Assembly: GCA_030643125.1 (NCBI GenBank)
Contig: DAOWML010000138.1
Location: 1 to 6,452 of the forward strand
Length of the DNA: 6,452 nucleotides
DNA from: Bacteroidales bacterium
GTDB lineage: Bacteria > Bacteroidota > Bacteroidia > Bacteroidales > UBA12077
Direction: 5' to 3'
The translations under genes were made by a program, and so were the position numbers. Under the pieces are notes generated by a model, which worked only from the letters and a program-made list of their open reading frames with translations, did no database searches and had not been told where the DNA came from. The first letter of the stretch is position 1. The number at the start of each line of letters is the position of its first letter. Positions 1 through 6,452 of the stretch are shown here, piece by piece.

Positions 1-333
1 GCAGCTTTAGTACAGTTAGTCGAAATTATTTTAAAGAAAGTAAGTCCTGCTTTATACCAGGCTTTAGGAATTTTCTTACCATTAATTACAACAAACTGTG
101 CAGTATTAGGTGTTGCTATTTTAGCAGTACAAAAAGATTATAATTTGCTTGGAAGCGTTGTTTTTGCTATTTCTAATGCTATTGGTTTTGGTTTAGCTTT
201 AGTAATATTTGCAGGATTACGAGAGCATTTAGACATGGTAAATATTCCGAAAGGAATGAAGGGAGTTCCTATTGCTTTTATTGTTGCAGGCTTATTAGCA
301 CTTGCATTTATGGGATTTGCAGGAATCGTTTAA
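1..333 (+). CDS. rnfA: RnfA, ion-translocating electron-transport complex subunit A (3' part)
   Basis: This is the C-terminal 110 residues of an integral membrane subunit of the Rnf complex, which couples electron transfer between ferredoxin and NAD to Na+ or H+ movement across the cytoplasmic membrane. The reading frame is open from the first base, so the N-terminal part (about 80 residues, given a family length near 190) lies to the left. The visible part carries the family signature PLITTNC at fragment residues 27-33. Its Cys is the conserved one that, in known Rnf/Nqr structures, helps bind an iron centre at the RnfA-RnfE interface. Hydrophobic helices follow, with the charged loop GLREHLDMVNIPKG between them and the typical ending LLALAFMGFAGIV. 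The paralogue NqrE is less likely: TTNCAVLGVA is the RnfA form, whereas NqrE usually reads TVNCAIFG. A terminator lies 23 bases after the stop, which fits rnfA as the last gene of an rnf operon. That order is inferred. Confidence 0.93.
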   Translation, partial: AALVQLVEIILKKVSPALYQALGIFLPLITTNCAVLGVAILAVQKDYNLLGSVVFAISNAIGFGLALVIFAGLREHLDMVNIPKGMKGVPIAFIVAGLLALAFMGFAGIV

Positions 334-356
334 ATATCATATAAACAATATTTTAT

Positions 357-390
357 AAAGAGTAACCGATATGGTTGCTCTTTTTATTTT
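357..390 (+). terminator. Intrinsic terminator after rnfA
   Basis: An 11-bp stem pairs 357-367 (AAAGAGTAACC) with 373-383 (GGTTGCTCTTT) around a 5-base loop (GATAT), with a single G-T wobble. The 3' arm runs into a T-rich tail through about 390. This is a standard rho-independent terminator beginning 23 bases after the rnfA stop. It separates the Rnf transcript from the receiver gene downstream. Confidence 0.88.
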
Positions 391-468
391 ATTATGTGTA
401 TGATTTTTTTTATATTGTCCCGGGCTTAATTTCATCTTATACCTTGTAATAATACATTTTTTATTAAA

Positions 469-864
469 ATGAATAATCAAAGAGAATTTATTTGGTCAGG
501 AAAAACTATTTTGATTGTTGAAGACTCGGTTGTATCATATAGGCTATTAACAAAATTTTTAAAAGATACCCGGGTTAAATTTCTTTATGCTTCAGATGGC
601 GAACAAGCTGTTAATATTTGTAAAAGTAATGAGCTGATTGATTTGGTATTAATGGATATACAGTTGCCAGTTTTAGATGGTCTGGAAGCAACAAATCAAA
701 TAAAAAAATGTAAACCGGAATTACCAATCATTGCCCAAACTGCTAATGCAATGGATGACGATAAATCCAAAATGATTGCAGCAGGATGCGATGATTATGT
801 TTCAAAGCCAATTAACCGTTTGGAGCTACTTCAGAAAATTCATAAATTCCTTAAAACGGATTAG
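469..864 (+). CDS. Stand-alone response-regulator receiver (REC) domain protein
   Basis: The 131-aa protein is a single CheY-like receiver domain with no DNA-binding or enzymatic output domain. It should accept a phosphoryl group on Asp63 (LVLMDIQLP) from a histidine kinase or phosphotransfer protein in the cytoplasm. The other signature residues are present: acidic pair Glu18-Asp19 in ILIVEDS, switch Thr91 in AQTANA, aromatic Tyr110 and Lys113 in DDYVSKPI. The opening SGKTILIVED and the stretch AQTANAMDDDKSKMIAAGCDDYVSKPI resemble receiver domains at the C-terminus of hybrid histidine kinases, so it may act in a phosphorelay or derive from a hybrid kinase. The ATG is the first in a frame that is closed by a TAA at 427-429, so it is not the tail of a kinase truncated immediately upstream. 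An A-rich stretch rather than a Shine-Dalgarno precedes the start, as usual in Bacteroidota. No kinase is visible nearby. The partner is unknown. Confidence 0.9.
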   Translation: MNNQREFIWSGKTILIVEDSVVSYRLLTKFLKDTRVKFLYASDGEQAVNICKSNELIDLVLMDIQLPVLDGLEATNQIKKCKPELPIIAQTANAMDDDKSKMIAAGCDDYVSKPINRLELLQKIHKFLKTD

Positions 865-892
865 TACCAAAACATAGTTGTTCTAACAGCAG

Positions 893-900
893 TACCTTTG
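893..900 (+). promoter_or_regulatory. Candidate Bacteroidota -7 element TACCTTTG
   Basis: TACCTTTG is an exact match to TAnnTTTG, the -7 consensus of the Bacteroidota primary sigma factor. I see no TTG at the usual -33 distance (17-23 bases upstream), and the site lies about 140 bases before the tex start. It may be chance in an AT-rich gap, or it may drive a long tex leader. Confidence 0.3.
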
Positions 901-955
901 TTTTCATAATGTTCGACTTAGAATTTTGGATTCAATTATTAAACCGCTTTGCACT

Positions 956-984
956 TTTGTAAGATTTATTTGTTGGTATCTTTA
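956..984 (+). promoter_or_regulatory. Candidate tex promoter (TTTG-N17-TATCTTTA)
   Basis: A -33-like TTTG at 956-959 is separated by 17 bases from TATCTTTA at 977-984, which differs from TAnnTTTG only in its last base. Transcription would start near 990, giving a leader of about 50 bases before the tex ATG. Spacing and position fit a Bacteroidota housekeeping promoter, but the motif is short and the region AT-rich. A 6-bp inverted repeat (TTATCA at 985-990, TGATAA at 997-1002) lies at the predicted start site. Confidence 0.4.
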
Positions 985-1040
985 TTATCAAAAAAGTGAT
1001 AAAATCATTAATTTAGCTTTTCTTAAATATTAATTGAACT

Positions 1041-3170
1041 ATGAACGAAAATCATATCTTAAAAATATCAACCAGCCTTTCTGTGAAAGACTGGCAGGTA
1101 AAAAATACACTTCAATTATTTGATGAGGGAGCAACAATGCCTTTTATTAGTAGGTATAGAAAAGAAGCAACAGGAAGTTTAGATGAAGTTCAAATTGCCA
1201 CAATAAAAGATCAGTTTACAAAACTGTTAGAAATTGATAGCAGGAGAGAGACAATTCTAAAATCAATTGATGAGCAGGGGAAGTTAACAGATGATTTAAA
1301 AAAACGTATTGAGGAAGCTCATACTTTAACTGAGCTTGAAGATATTTACCTTCCATATAAGCCTAAAAAGAAAACCCGGGGCACAAAAGCTAAAGAAAAA
1401 GGACTGGAACCTTTGGCTAAAATAATAATGAAACAGCAAGAGCTTAATATTATTAGTAAAGCTGAGCAATTTATTAATAATGAAGTTCCAACTGCTGATG
1501 ATGCTTTACAAGGAGCTCGTGATATTGTTGCTGAATGGATTAACGAAAACGAAAGAGCACGTAATAGTATTCGTCGTTTATTTCAACAGGAATCAAAAAT
1601 TCAATCTAAAGCAATTAAGGGGAAAGAACTTGAAGGAATAAAGTTTAAAGATTATTTTGAGTGGGAAGAACCATTAAAACGCTGCCCTTCGCATAGATTA
1701 TTAGCAATGCGACGAGGCGAAAATGAAGGTTTTTTGAAAGTTGCAATTTCTTCTGATGAGGAAAAGGCTTTAGAAATATTAGAAAATCAGTTTGTTAGTG
1801 GGGTATATAATGTTTCGGAACAAGTACGTGAAGCTGTTAAAGATAGTTATAAACGACTCTTGTCTTCATCAATGGAAACAGAATTTAAGAATTCATCAAA
1901 AGACATTGCAGATGAAGAGGCAATTAAAGTTTTTGCTGATAACCTACGACAGCTTTTATTAGCTCCGCCGCTTGGGCAAAAGAATATTTTGGCAATTGAT
2001 CCTGGGTATAGAACCGGTTGCAAAATAGTGTGTATTGATACCCAGGGTAATTTATTACATAACGAAACTATCTATCCACATCAACCGCAAAATGAGAAAG
2101 GAATGGCCATGAAAAAGATCGATTCAATGGTCGAAACTTTTAAAATTGATGCAATTGCTATTGGTAATGGAACTGCCAGTCGTGAAACTGAAGCTTTAGT
2201 TAAAAGGATTAGATTTTCAAAGGATGTGAGAGTTTTTATTGTTAGTGAAGATGGAGCATCAATTTATTCGGCATCATCGGTTGCGCGCGAAGAATTTCCT
2301 GAATATGATGTAACCGTGCGTGGTGCTGTGTCTATTGGTCGCAGGTTAATGGACCCATTGGCAGAGCTTGTTAAAATAGATCCCAAGTCAATTGGTGTAG
2401 GGCAATATCAACATGATGTGGATCAAAATAAACTAAAAGGCAAATTGGATCAGGTTGTTGAAAGTAGTGTAAATACTATTGGTGTTAATTTAAATACTTC
2501 AAGTAAGCACTTGTTAACTTATATTTCAGGTCTTGGCCCGCAGTTAGCAAAAAATATTGTTGATTACAGGAAAGAAAATGGAGCTTTCAACTCAAGGAAA
2601 GAATTGGAAAAAGTAAAAAGAATGGGAGATAAAGCTTTTCAGCAGGCTGCAGGATTTTTAAGAATAGATAAAGCTGAAAATCCATTGGATAATAGTGCTG
2701 TTCATCCTGAAAGTTATCACATTGTAGAAAAAATGGCTTCGGACTTAAACTGTGAAGTGATAGATTTAATTAAAACTGAAGATATCAGGAAACAAATAAA
2801 ATTAGAAAATTACGTTACAAAAGATGTTGGATTACCTACCTTAAATGATATTGTGAAAGAACTGGCAAAACCTGGTCGTGATCCACGCCAAGGTATAAAA
2901 GTATTTGAATTTGCCGAAGGAATTCATAAAATTGAAGATTTGCATGTTGGAATGGAATTGCCCGGAATTGTAACAAACATTACAAACTTTGGTGCTTTTG
3001 TTGATGTTGGTGTTAAACAAGATGGATTGGTTCATATTTCGCAATTAGCAAACAGGTTTATTAAAGATCCAAACGAAATTGTTAAATTACATCAACACGT
3101 AAAAGTAAAAGTTCTTGAAATTGATTTGGCAAGAAAAAGAATACAACTTTCAATGAAAGATATTAATTGA
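1041..3170 (+). CDS. tex: Tex, S1-domain transcription accessory / RNA-binding protein
   Basis: This is a complete 709-aa Tex (YhgF) protein, a cytoplasmic nucleic-acid-binding factor related in architecture to eukaryotic Spt6 and implicated in transcription. The domains are in the family order. An N-terminal helical region carries the signatures MPFISRYRKEATGSLDEVQI (about 33-52) and TLTELEDIYLPYKPKKKTRG (about 95-114). A YqgF/RNase H-like fold starts at ILAIDPGYRTG (Asp320), with IGNGTASRET (374-383) and SEDGAS (402-407), and is followed by the invariant RGAVSIGRRLMDPLAELVKI and GVGQYQHDVDQ. Two helix-hairpin-helix segments follow (about 491-514 with ISGLGPQLA, and 518-541). A C-terminal S1 domain occupies about 638-706 (GIVTNITNFGAFVDVG, DGLVHISQLA). 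The protein stops right after S1 (LSMKDIN), lacking the tail of longer proteobacterial homologues, as in other compact Tex proteins. The ATG sits where homologues begin. Flanking gaps of 176 and 317 bases suggest its own transcript. Confidence 0.97.
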   Translation: MNENHILKISTSLSVKDWQVKNTLQLFDEGATMPFISRYRKEATGSLDEVQIATIKDQFTKLLEIDSRRETILKSIDEQGKLTDDLKKRIEEAHTLTELEDIYLPYKPKKKTRGTKAKEKGLEPLAKIIMKQQELNIISKAEQFINNEVPTADDALQGARDIVAEWINENERARNSIRRLFQQESKIQSKAIKGKELEGIKFKDYFEWEEPLKRCPSHRLLAMRRGENEGFLKVAISSDEEKALEILENQFVSGVYNVSEQVREAVKDSYKRLLSSSMETEFKNSSKDIADEEAIKVFADNLRQLLLAPPLGQKNILAIDPGYRTGCKIVCIDTQGNLLHNETIYPHQPQNEKGMAMKKIDSMVETFKIDAIAIGNGTASRETEALVKRIRFSKDVRVFIVSEDGASIYSASSVAREEFPEYDVTVRGAVSIGRRLMDPLAELVKIDPKSIGVGQYQHDVDQNKLKGKLDQVVESSVNTIGVNLNTSSKHLLTYISGLGPQLAKNIVDYRKENGAFNSRKELEKVKRMGDKAFQQAAGFLRIDKAENPLDNSAVHPESYHIVEKMASDLNCEVIDLIKTEDIRKQIKLENYVTKDVGLPTLNDIVKELAKPGRDPRQGIKVFEFAEGIHKIEDLHVGMELPGIVTNITNFGAFVDVGVKQDGLVHISQLANRFIKDPNEIVKLHQHVKVKVLEIDLARKRIQLSMKDIN

Positions 3171-3487
3171 ATTTGAAGTTAGAATGGTATAAATAGTACC
3201 TTAAATCCGCAAGTCCCCCCGTGACTATTACACATAAAGATAAAAATTATTAGATTTATACATTTGGTTTTTTTTTCAGACAACTTCTTAGTTAACTAGC
3301 TAATAAAGCGGGTCTTTAGCCCAAAACATGAATAAGTCAGCCTAAACAATTACCGTAAAAATAAATTATTAAATTTCTTTTAAACCAGTGTAATAATTTG
3401 TTTGTCTTAGTGTCTAAAACGTGAAATCAACATAAGTTGATTTTATTTGTTTTTTATACTCAGTAGTTTAACTATAAATTTAATAAA
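3171..3487. other. 317-base non-coding region between tex and the outer-membrane protein gene
   Basis: No open frame of useful length exists on either strand here. It contains a weak hairpin (GGTAT/GTACC, 3187-3200), a C-run beside a short AGTC/GACT pairing near 3211-3226, a nine-T run at 3268-3276 without a convincing GC-rich stem before it, and the 10-base palindrome TAGTTAACTA near 3289-3298. A small hairpin GGGT-CTTTA-GCCC follows near 3309-3321, and a perfect 8-bp inverted repeat lies at 3424-3443. There is no strong intrinsic terminator for tex. I could not identify a convincing TTG/TAnnTTTG promoter for the downstream gene, although its promoter must lie here if it is transcribed separately. 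Confidence 0.6.
3424..3443. repeat. Perfect 8-bp inverted repeat upstream of the outer-membrane protein gene
   Basis: AAATCAAC (3424-3431) and GTTGATTT (3436-3443) are exact reverse complements separated by ATAA, ending 44 bases before the ATG at 3488. The position suits an operator for a dimeric regulator or a hairpin in the mRNA leader. A T-rich stretch follows (3441-3455), so a weak AT-rich terminator for upstream transcription is a third possibility. The symmetry is seen directly; any function is inferred. Confidence 0.45.
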
Positions 3488-5917
3488 ATGATGAATCGAA
3501 TTATTTACTCTGTTTTATTTATATTACTATCAATAAATGTTTATTCTGATGAAATTTCTGGAGAATCCGGTAGTAGAGGTTGTTTGAAAGGATTTGTATT
3601 TGATGCCAACGCAAATCAACCATTAGAATATGCAACAATTTCAATGACCAGAAAAAAAGATAATCAAGTTGTAAATGGAACTATTACAGATGAAACAGGA
3701 TTTTTTAAAATTAAAGATGTTGATTTTGGTAAGTACAAGATTGAAATTACATTTATTGGATATAAAACTAAAACCTTGCACGATGTAGCCATAAGGCCGG
3801 ATAATAAAATTGTTGATTTAGGTCAAATTAATTTAGAACCATCGATTGAAAATATTGCTGAAGCGGTTGTTGTATCTGATAGGCCAACAATGACATATAA
3901 AATTGATAAAAAAGTTATTAATGTAAGCCAGCAACATACATCTGCTTCAGGCACAGCTGTTGAAATATTGGAAACCATTCCTTCGGTAACAGTCGATATT
4001 GACGGGAATGTAAGCTTACGTGGAAGCACAAGTTTTACTGTATTAATCGATAATAAACCAACAGTACTTGATGCCAGCGATGCTTTAAGCCAGATTCCGG
4101 CAAGTGCCATTGAAAATATTGAAGTTATCACAAACCCTTCGGCAAAATACGATCCGGATGGCACTTCGGGGATTATTAATATTATCACTAAAAAGAATAA
4201 ACTGCAAGGATTTAATGGTATTGTAAATTTAAATGCAGGGATATACGAAAGATATGGTGGTGATTTTCTTATAAACTGGAGAAAAGAAAGATTAAATATT
4301 TACGTGGGTGCTGATTTTAATAACCGGTATTGGAAAGGAAGTTTCGAAACGAAAAATCAGACTTTATTTAATGACACTACTTCGCACTTATTATCCGATG
4401 GCGATTTTAACCGCGAAAAACGAACTTATAATGTAAAAACCGGTTTCGATTTAACTTTTAATCCAAGAAATTCGCTCAACTTTAACGCGAGAGTTGGAGA
4501 CTGGAATATGAGTAGGTCAAATTTTGCAGATTATCAGGATTATACAATTCCGGTTACAACAAATGAAGCTTATACAAGTGAGTATATTACAGATCGTGGT
4601 GGCTTATTTTATTCATTAAGCTTAGGATTTAATCATAAATTTATGAAGAAAGGGCACGAAATTAATTCATTATTTAATTATAGTTCGCGCGATTTTGATG
4701 AAGAAACGTCTAATCAACTTATTAATGATAGCGGTATTTTAACCAGTGGACAACGTTCATTAGAATCCGGCCCGAGAAAACACTATAATTTCCAAATAGA
4801 TTATACCCTGCCACTTAGGATAAATAATAAATTCGAGGCAGGTTATAAAACCAGAATTGAAGATAGCGACCAACTTGCTGAAATGTATCAGTATAACCCT
4901 GTTACTCAGGTTTATGATTACATGGACGAATTCAGGCATGATGTAACTCACGATAGGCATATACATTCTTTGTATTCTTTGTACTCTGGTGAAACTGGCA
5001 ACTTTGGCTATCAGGGTGGACTTCGTGGCGAATATACTTTTCGTGAAATTAAATTGGTTGAAACAGGCGAAAGTTCAGTAATTGATCGTTGGGATCTTTT
5101 TCCAACTGTGCATATGTCATATAATTTACCAAAAGATCAACAGACAATGGCAAGTTATACAAGAAGAATCGAACGGCCAAGAGGTTGGCATTTTGAACCA
5201 TTTTTAACCTGGACAGATGCTTATAATGTAAGAATTGGAAACCCTGATCTAAAACCTGAGTACATTGATTCTTATGAACTAAGCTATCTTAATAAATTTG
5301 GAAGAAACTCATTTTCAGCTGAAGCATATTATCGGGTTACAAATAATAAAATTGAAAGAATCAAAAGTGTTTATGCCGAAAATGTTTATTTAACAACTTT
5401 CGAAAATGTTGGGAACGATTATTCCTTGGGTATTGAATTGATGTTGGGTGTAGATGTTCAAAAATGGTGGCATATCGATTTAATGGGTAATATTTATGAT
5501 TATCGTGTTGAAGGAGAACTTGACGGAAAAGATTTTTCTGAAAGTAGTTTTAACTGGAATGCACGATTTAATAATACATTACGTTTTGGGAAAACCACAA
5601 GAGTTCAGTTAAATGGAATGTACAATAGCCCGACAATTACTGCGCAAGGTGAACGAGATGGTTACTTTATGACGAATTTGGCAGTGAAACAAAGTTTTTA
5701 TAAAAATAAATTATCAGCAACACTACAGGTTCGAGATATTTTTGCAACCATGAATCATACATCTACCTATGAAGGTGATGATTTTTATTCATATTCACAT
5801 TACGAGCCGGATACTCCTTTTGTAACATTGACATTAAGTTTTAAAATAAATAATTACAAGCCGGAAAGAAAACGAAATGGCAATATGGATGATATGAGTG
5901 AAGGAGAAGAATTTTAG
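3488..5917 (+). CDS. Outer-membrane beta-barrel protein, TonB-receptor-like (CarboxypepD_reg-like, plug, OMP_b-brl_3 type)
   Basis: This complete 809-aa protein is predicted to sit in the outer membrane. Residues 1-20 form a Sec signal peptide: Arg4, hydrophobic IIYSVLFILLSI, likely cleavage after VYS before DEISGE. A CarboxypepD_reg-like beta-sandwich follows at about 31-118 (GCLKGFVFDANANQPLEYA to INLEP). A plug-like domain occupies about 119-245, with YKIDKKVINVS, the VSLRGS motif at 175-180, IENIEVITNPSAKYDPDG and GTSGIINIITKK (225-236). The rest is a barrel of alternating strands rich in Tyr, Phe and Asn, whose last strand is FVTLTLSFKI (778-787). A polar acidic tail then ends MSEGEEF. 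This is the architecture of the outer-membrane beta-barrel family (OMP_b-brl_3) related to TonB-dependent transporters. The substrate is unknown. It is not a typical SusC: no SusD-like gene follows, as the next gene is on the other strand. Adjacent ATGs at 3488 and 3491 are both possible starts; the first is used here. No Shine-Dalgarno is visible. Confidence 0.9.
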   Translation: MMNRIIYSVLFILLSINVYSDEISGESGSRGCLKGFVFDANANQPLEYATISMTRKKDNQVVNGTITDETGFFKIKDVDFGKYKIEITFIGYKTKTLHDVAIRPDNKIVDLGQINLEPSIENIAEAVVVSDRPTMTYKIDKKVINVSQQHTSASGTAVEILETIPSVTVDIDGNVSLRGSTSFTVLIDNKPTVLDASDALSQIPASAIENIEVITNPSAKYDPDGTSGIINIITKKNKLQGFNGIVNLNAGIYERYGGDFLINWRKERLNIYVGADFNNRYWKGSFETKNQTLFNDTTSHLLSDGDFNREKRTYNVKTGFDLTFNPRNSLNFNARVGDWNMSRSNFADYQDYTIPVTTNEAYTSEYITDRGGLFYSLSLGFNHKFMKKGHEINSLFNYSSRDFDEETSNQLINDSGILTSGQRSLESGPRKHYNFQIDYTLPLRINNKFEAGYKTRIEDSDQLAEMYQYNPVTQVYDYMDEFRHDVTHDRHIHSLYSLYSGETGNFGYQGGLRGEYTFREIKLVETGESSVIDRWDLFPTVHMSYNLPKDQQTMASYTRRIERPRGWHFEPFLTWTDAYNVRIGNPDLKPEYIDSYELSYLNKFGRNSFSAEAYYRVTNNKIERIKSVYAENVYLTTFENVGNDYSLGIELMLGVDVQKWWHIDLMGNIYDYRVEGELDGKDFSESSFNWNARFNNTLRFGKTTRVQLNGMYNSPTITAQGERDGYFMTNLAVKQSFYKNKLSATLQVRDIFATMNHTSTYEGDDFYSYSHYEPDTPFVTLTLSFKINNYKPERKRNGNMDDMSEGEEF

Positions 5918-5921
5918 GGGG

Positions 5922-5957
5922 AATTAAAATGTTATACCGAACTCATAACTTAATTTT
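5922..5957. terminator. Possible bidirectional terminator hairpin between convergent genes
   Basis: AATTAA (5922-5927) pairs with TTAATT (5950-5955), and GTTAT (5931-5935) pairs with ATAAC (5945-5949), around a 9-base loop with a 3-base bulge on the left arm. The arms are A-rich on the left and T-rich on the right, so either strand ends in a short U-tract. It occupies the 32-base gap and overlaps the TAA stop of the peptidase gene. The stem is AT-rich and weak, so the call is tentative. Confidence 0.35.
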
Positions 5958-6452
5958 CAGTTGATATATCTAACAGGTTTAGAAATACTAATTGAATAAT
6001 TCGATTCATCTTATCGTAATTTAATTTATCGGGTGTGTCTCCAGGGGTATGATAATCATCGTGTAAAGCTGTGAAATAGGCAACGCTGCTAATACCATTT
6101 TTAACATATGAGTAATGATCAGAACCAAAAGTCCATAAAATACGATTCTTCATACCTGGTGATTTATCAACAGTTAAATTGGTATATTCCTTATTTAACT
6201 TTTCGACGTTTTTAATATATTTAGCTCCACCTTTCCATTTTAATAAAAACACCCTGTTTGAATTTTCGGGGTCATCATCCATATCACGACCAATCATATC
6301 GAGGTTGAACAGCACTTTTGTTTTAGATAACGGAAATAAAGGATTCTGAACATAATAATCCGATCCGTGTAATCCTAACTCTTCAGCTGAATAAGCAATA
6401 AAAATAATATCTTTTTTAAGTTTAATACCATCTTCTGAAGCTTGCGATATTA
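5950..6452 (-). CDS. M28-family zinc peptidase (C-terminal part, runs off the right edge)
   Basis: The visible 166 residues are the C-terminal part of an M28 metallopeptidase (aminopeptidase-type, two-zinc co-catalytic site). The frame stays open to the window edge, so the N-terminus, including any signal peptide and the first His/Asp zinc ligands, is not seen. In the fragment, DIIFIAYSAEELGLHGSDYY contains the catalytic Glu23 and zinc ligand Glu24. FNLDMIGRD supplies zinc ligand Asp51, and HDDYHTPGDTPDKLNYDKM supplies the last zinc-ligand His134. GSDHYSYVKNGISSVAYF (starting about residue 109) is also typical of the family. All active-site residues expected in this portion are present, so the enzyme looks functional. 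Members in Bacteroidota are often exported and release N-terminal amino acids, but the substrate cannot be read here. A GTG at 6313-6315 is an internal Val codon, not the start, because the conserved AEE motif lies upstream of it in frame. The gene converges on the outer-membrane protein gene with 32 bases between them. Confidence 0.93.
   Translation of the reverse strand, partial: ISQASEDGIKLKKDIIFIAYSAEELGLHGSDYYVQNPLFPLSKTKVLFNLDMIGRDMDDDPENSNRVFLLKWKGGAKYIKNVEKLNKEYTNLTVDKSPGMKNRILWTFGSDHYSYVKNGISSVAYFTALHDDYHTPGDTPDKLNYDKMNRIIQLVFLNLLDISTEN

Noticed and set aside
2841..3044. Minus-strand open frame of 67 codons inside tex
   Set aside because: It lies wholly within the conserved S1-encoding part of tex on the opposite strand, and its translation shows no recognisable domain.
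3268..3276. Nine-T run as an intrinsic terminator for tex
   Set aside because: No stable GC-containing stem lies immediately before it on the plus strand; the preceding sequence is plain AT-rich DNA.
3244..3377. AAATTATTAGATTT and AAATTATTAAATTT as a direct repeat pair
   Set aside because: They are near-identical but short and made almost only of A and T, as expected by chance in a gap of this composition.
3823..4188. Minus-strand open frame of 121 codons inside the outer-membrane protein gene
   Set aside because: It overlaps the conserved plug-domain coding sequence antisense. The sense frame clearly encodes a known fold, and the antisense product looks like a composition artefact.
4760..4966. 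Minus-strand open frame of 68 codons inside the outer-membrane protein gene
   Set aside because: It is antisense to the barrel-coding region, with no start context or recognisable domain.
3488..5917. SusC/RagA-type polysaccharide utilisation receptor
   Set aside because: No SusD-like gene follows, the downstream gene is convergent, and the YKIDKKVINVS / AKYDPDGTSGIINI motifs fit the OMP_b-brl_3-type barrel family better.
6313..6315. GTG as a start codon for a short 121-aa minus-strand protein
   Set aside because: The frame continues upstream to the window edge and contains the catalytic AEE motif of M28 peptidases, so the GTG is an internal valine codon.

Overview
The window looks like chromosomal DNA from an AT-rich Bacteroidota, most likely from the Bacteroidales/Marinilabiliales side. 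The basis is the gene content: an Rnf-type electron-transport subunit, an outer-membrane beta-barrel protein with an N-terminal CarboxypepD_reg-like domain, and an M28 peptidase. In addition, A-rich sequence rather than Shine-Dalgarno motifs precedes the starts, and promoter-like TAnnTTTG elements are present. The lineage is inferred from these traits, not from a database match.

Layout, left to right. (1) The 3' end of rnfA runs off the left edge and closes with a clear intrinsic terminator, so it is probably the last gene of an rnf operon lying to the left. (2) A small stand-alone response-regulator receiver (131 aa) has every phosphorylation residue but no output domain and no kinase beside it. 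(3) A 176-base gap holds promoter-like elements, a short inverted repeat and a possible decayed reading frame. (4) A complete tex gene (709 aa) encodes a nucleic-acid-binding transcription accessory protein. (5) A 317-base non-coding stretch has a few small palindromes, a T-run and a perfect 8-bp inverted repeat close to the next gene. (6) A complete 809-aa outer-membrane beta-barrel protein of the TonB-receptor-like type follows, with signal peptide, CarboxypepD_reg-like domain, plug and barrel. (7) On the opposite strand, converging on it, is the C-terminal part of an M28-family zinc peptidase that runs off the right edge.

The genes do not form one functional unit. rnfA ends its own transcript, the receiver and tex are probably separate units, and the outer-membrane protein and peptidase are convergent neighbours. 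An envelope role is plausible for the last two, but nothing in the sequence links them mechanistically. I found no CRISPR array, tRNA, rRNA, insertion sequence or defence system, and no convincing undescribed system. The findings are modest: an orphan receiver, a possible gene relic, and inverted repeats in intergenic regions.
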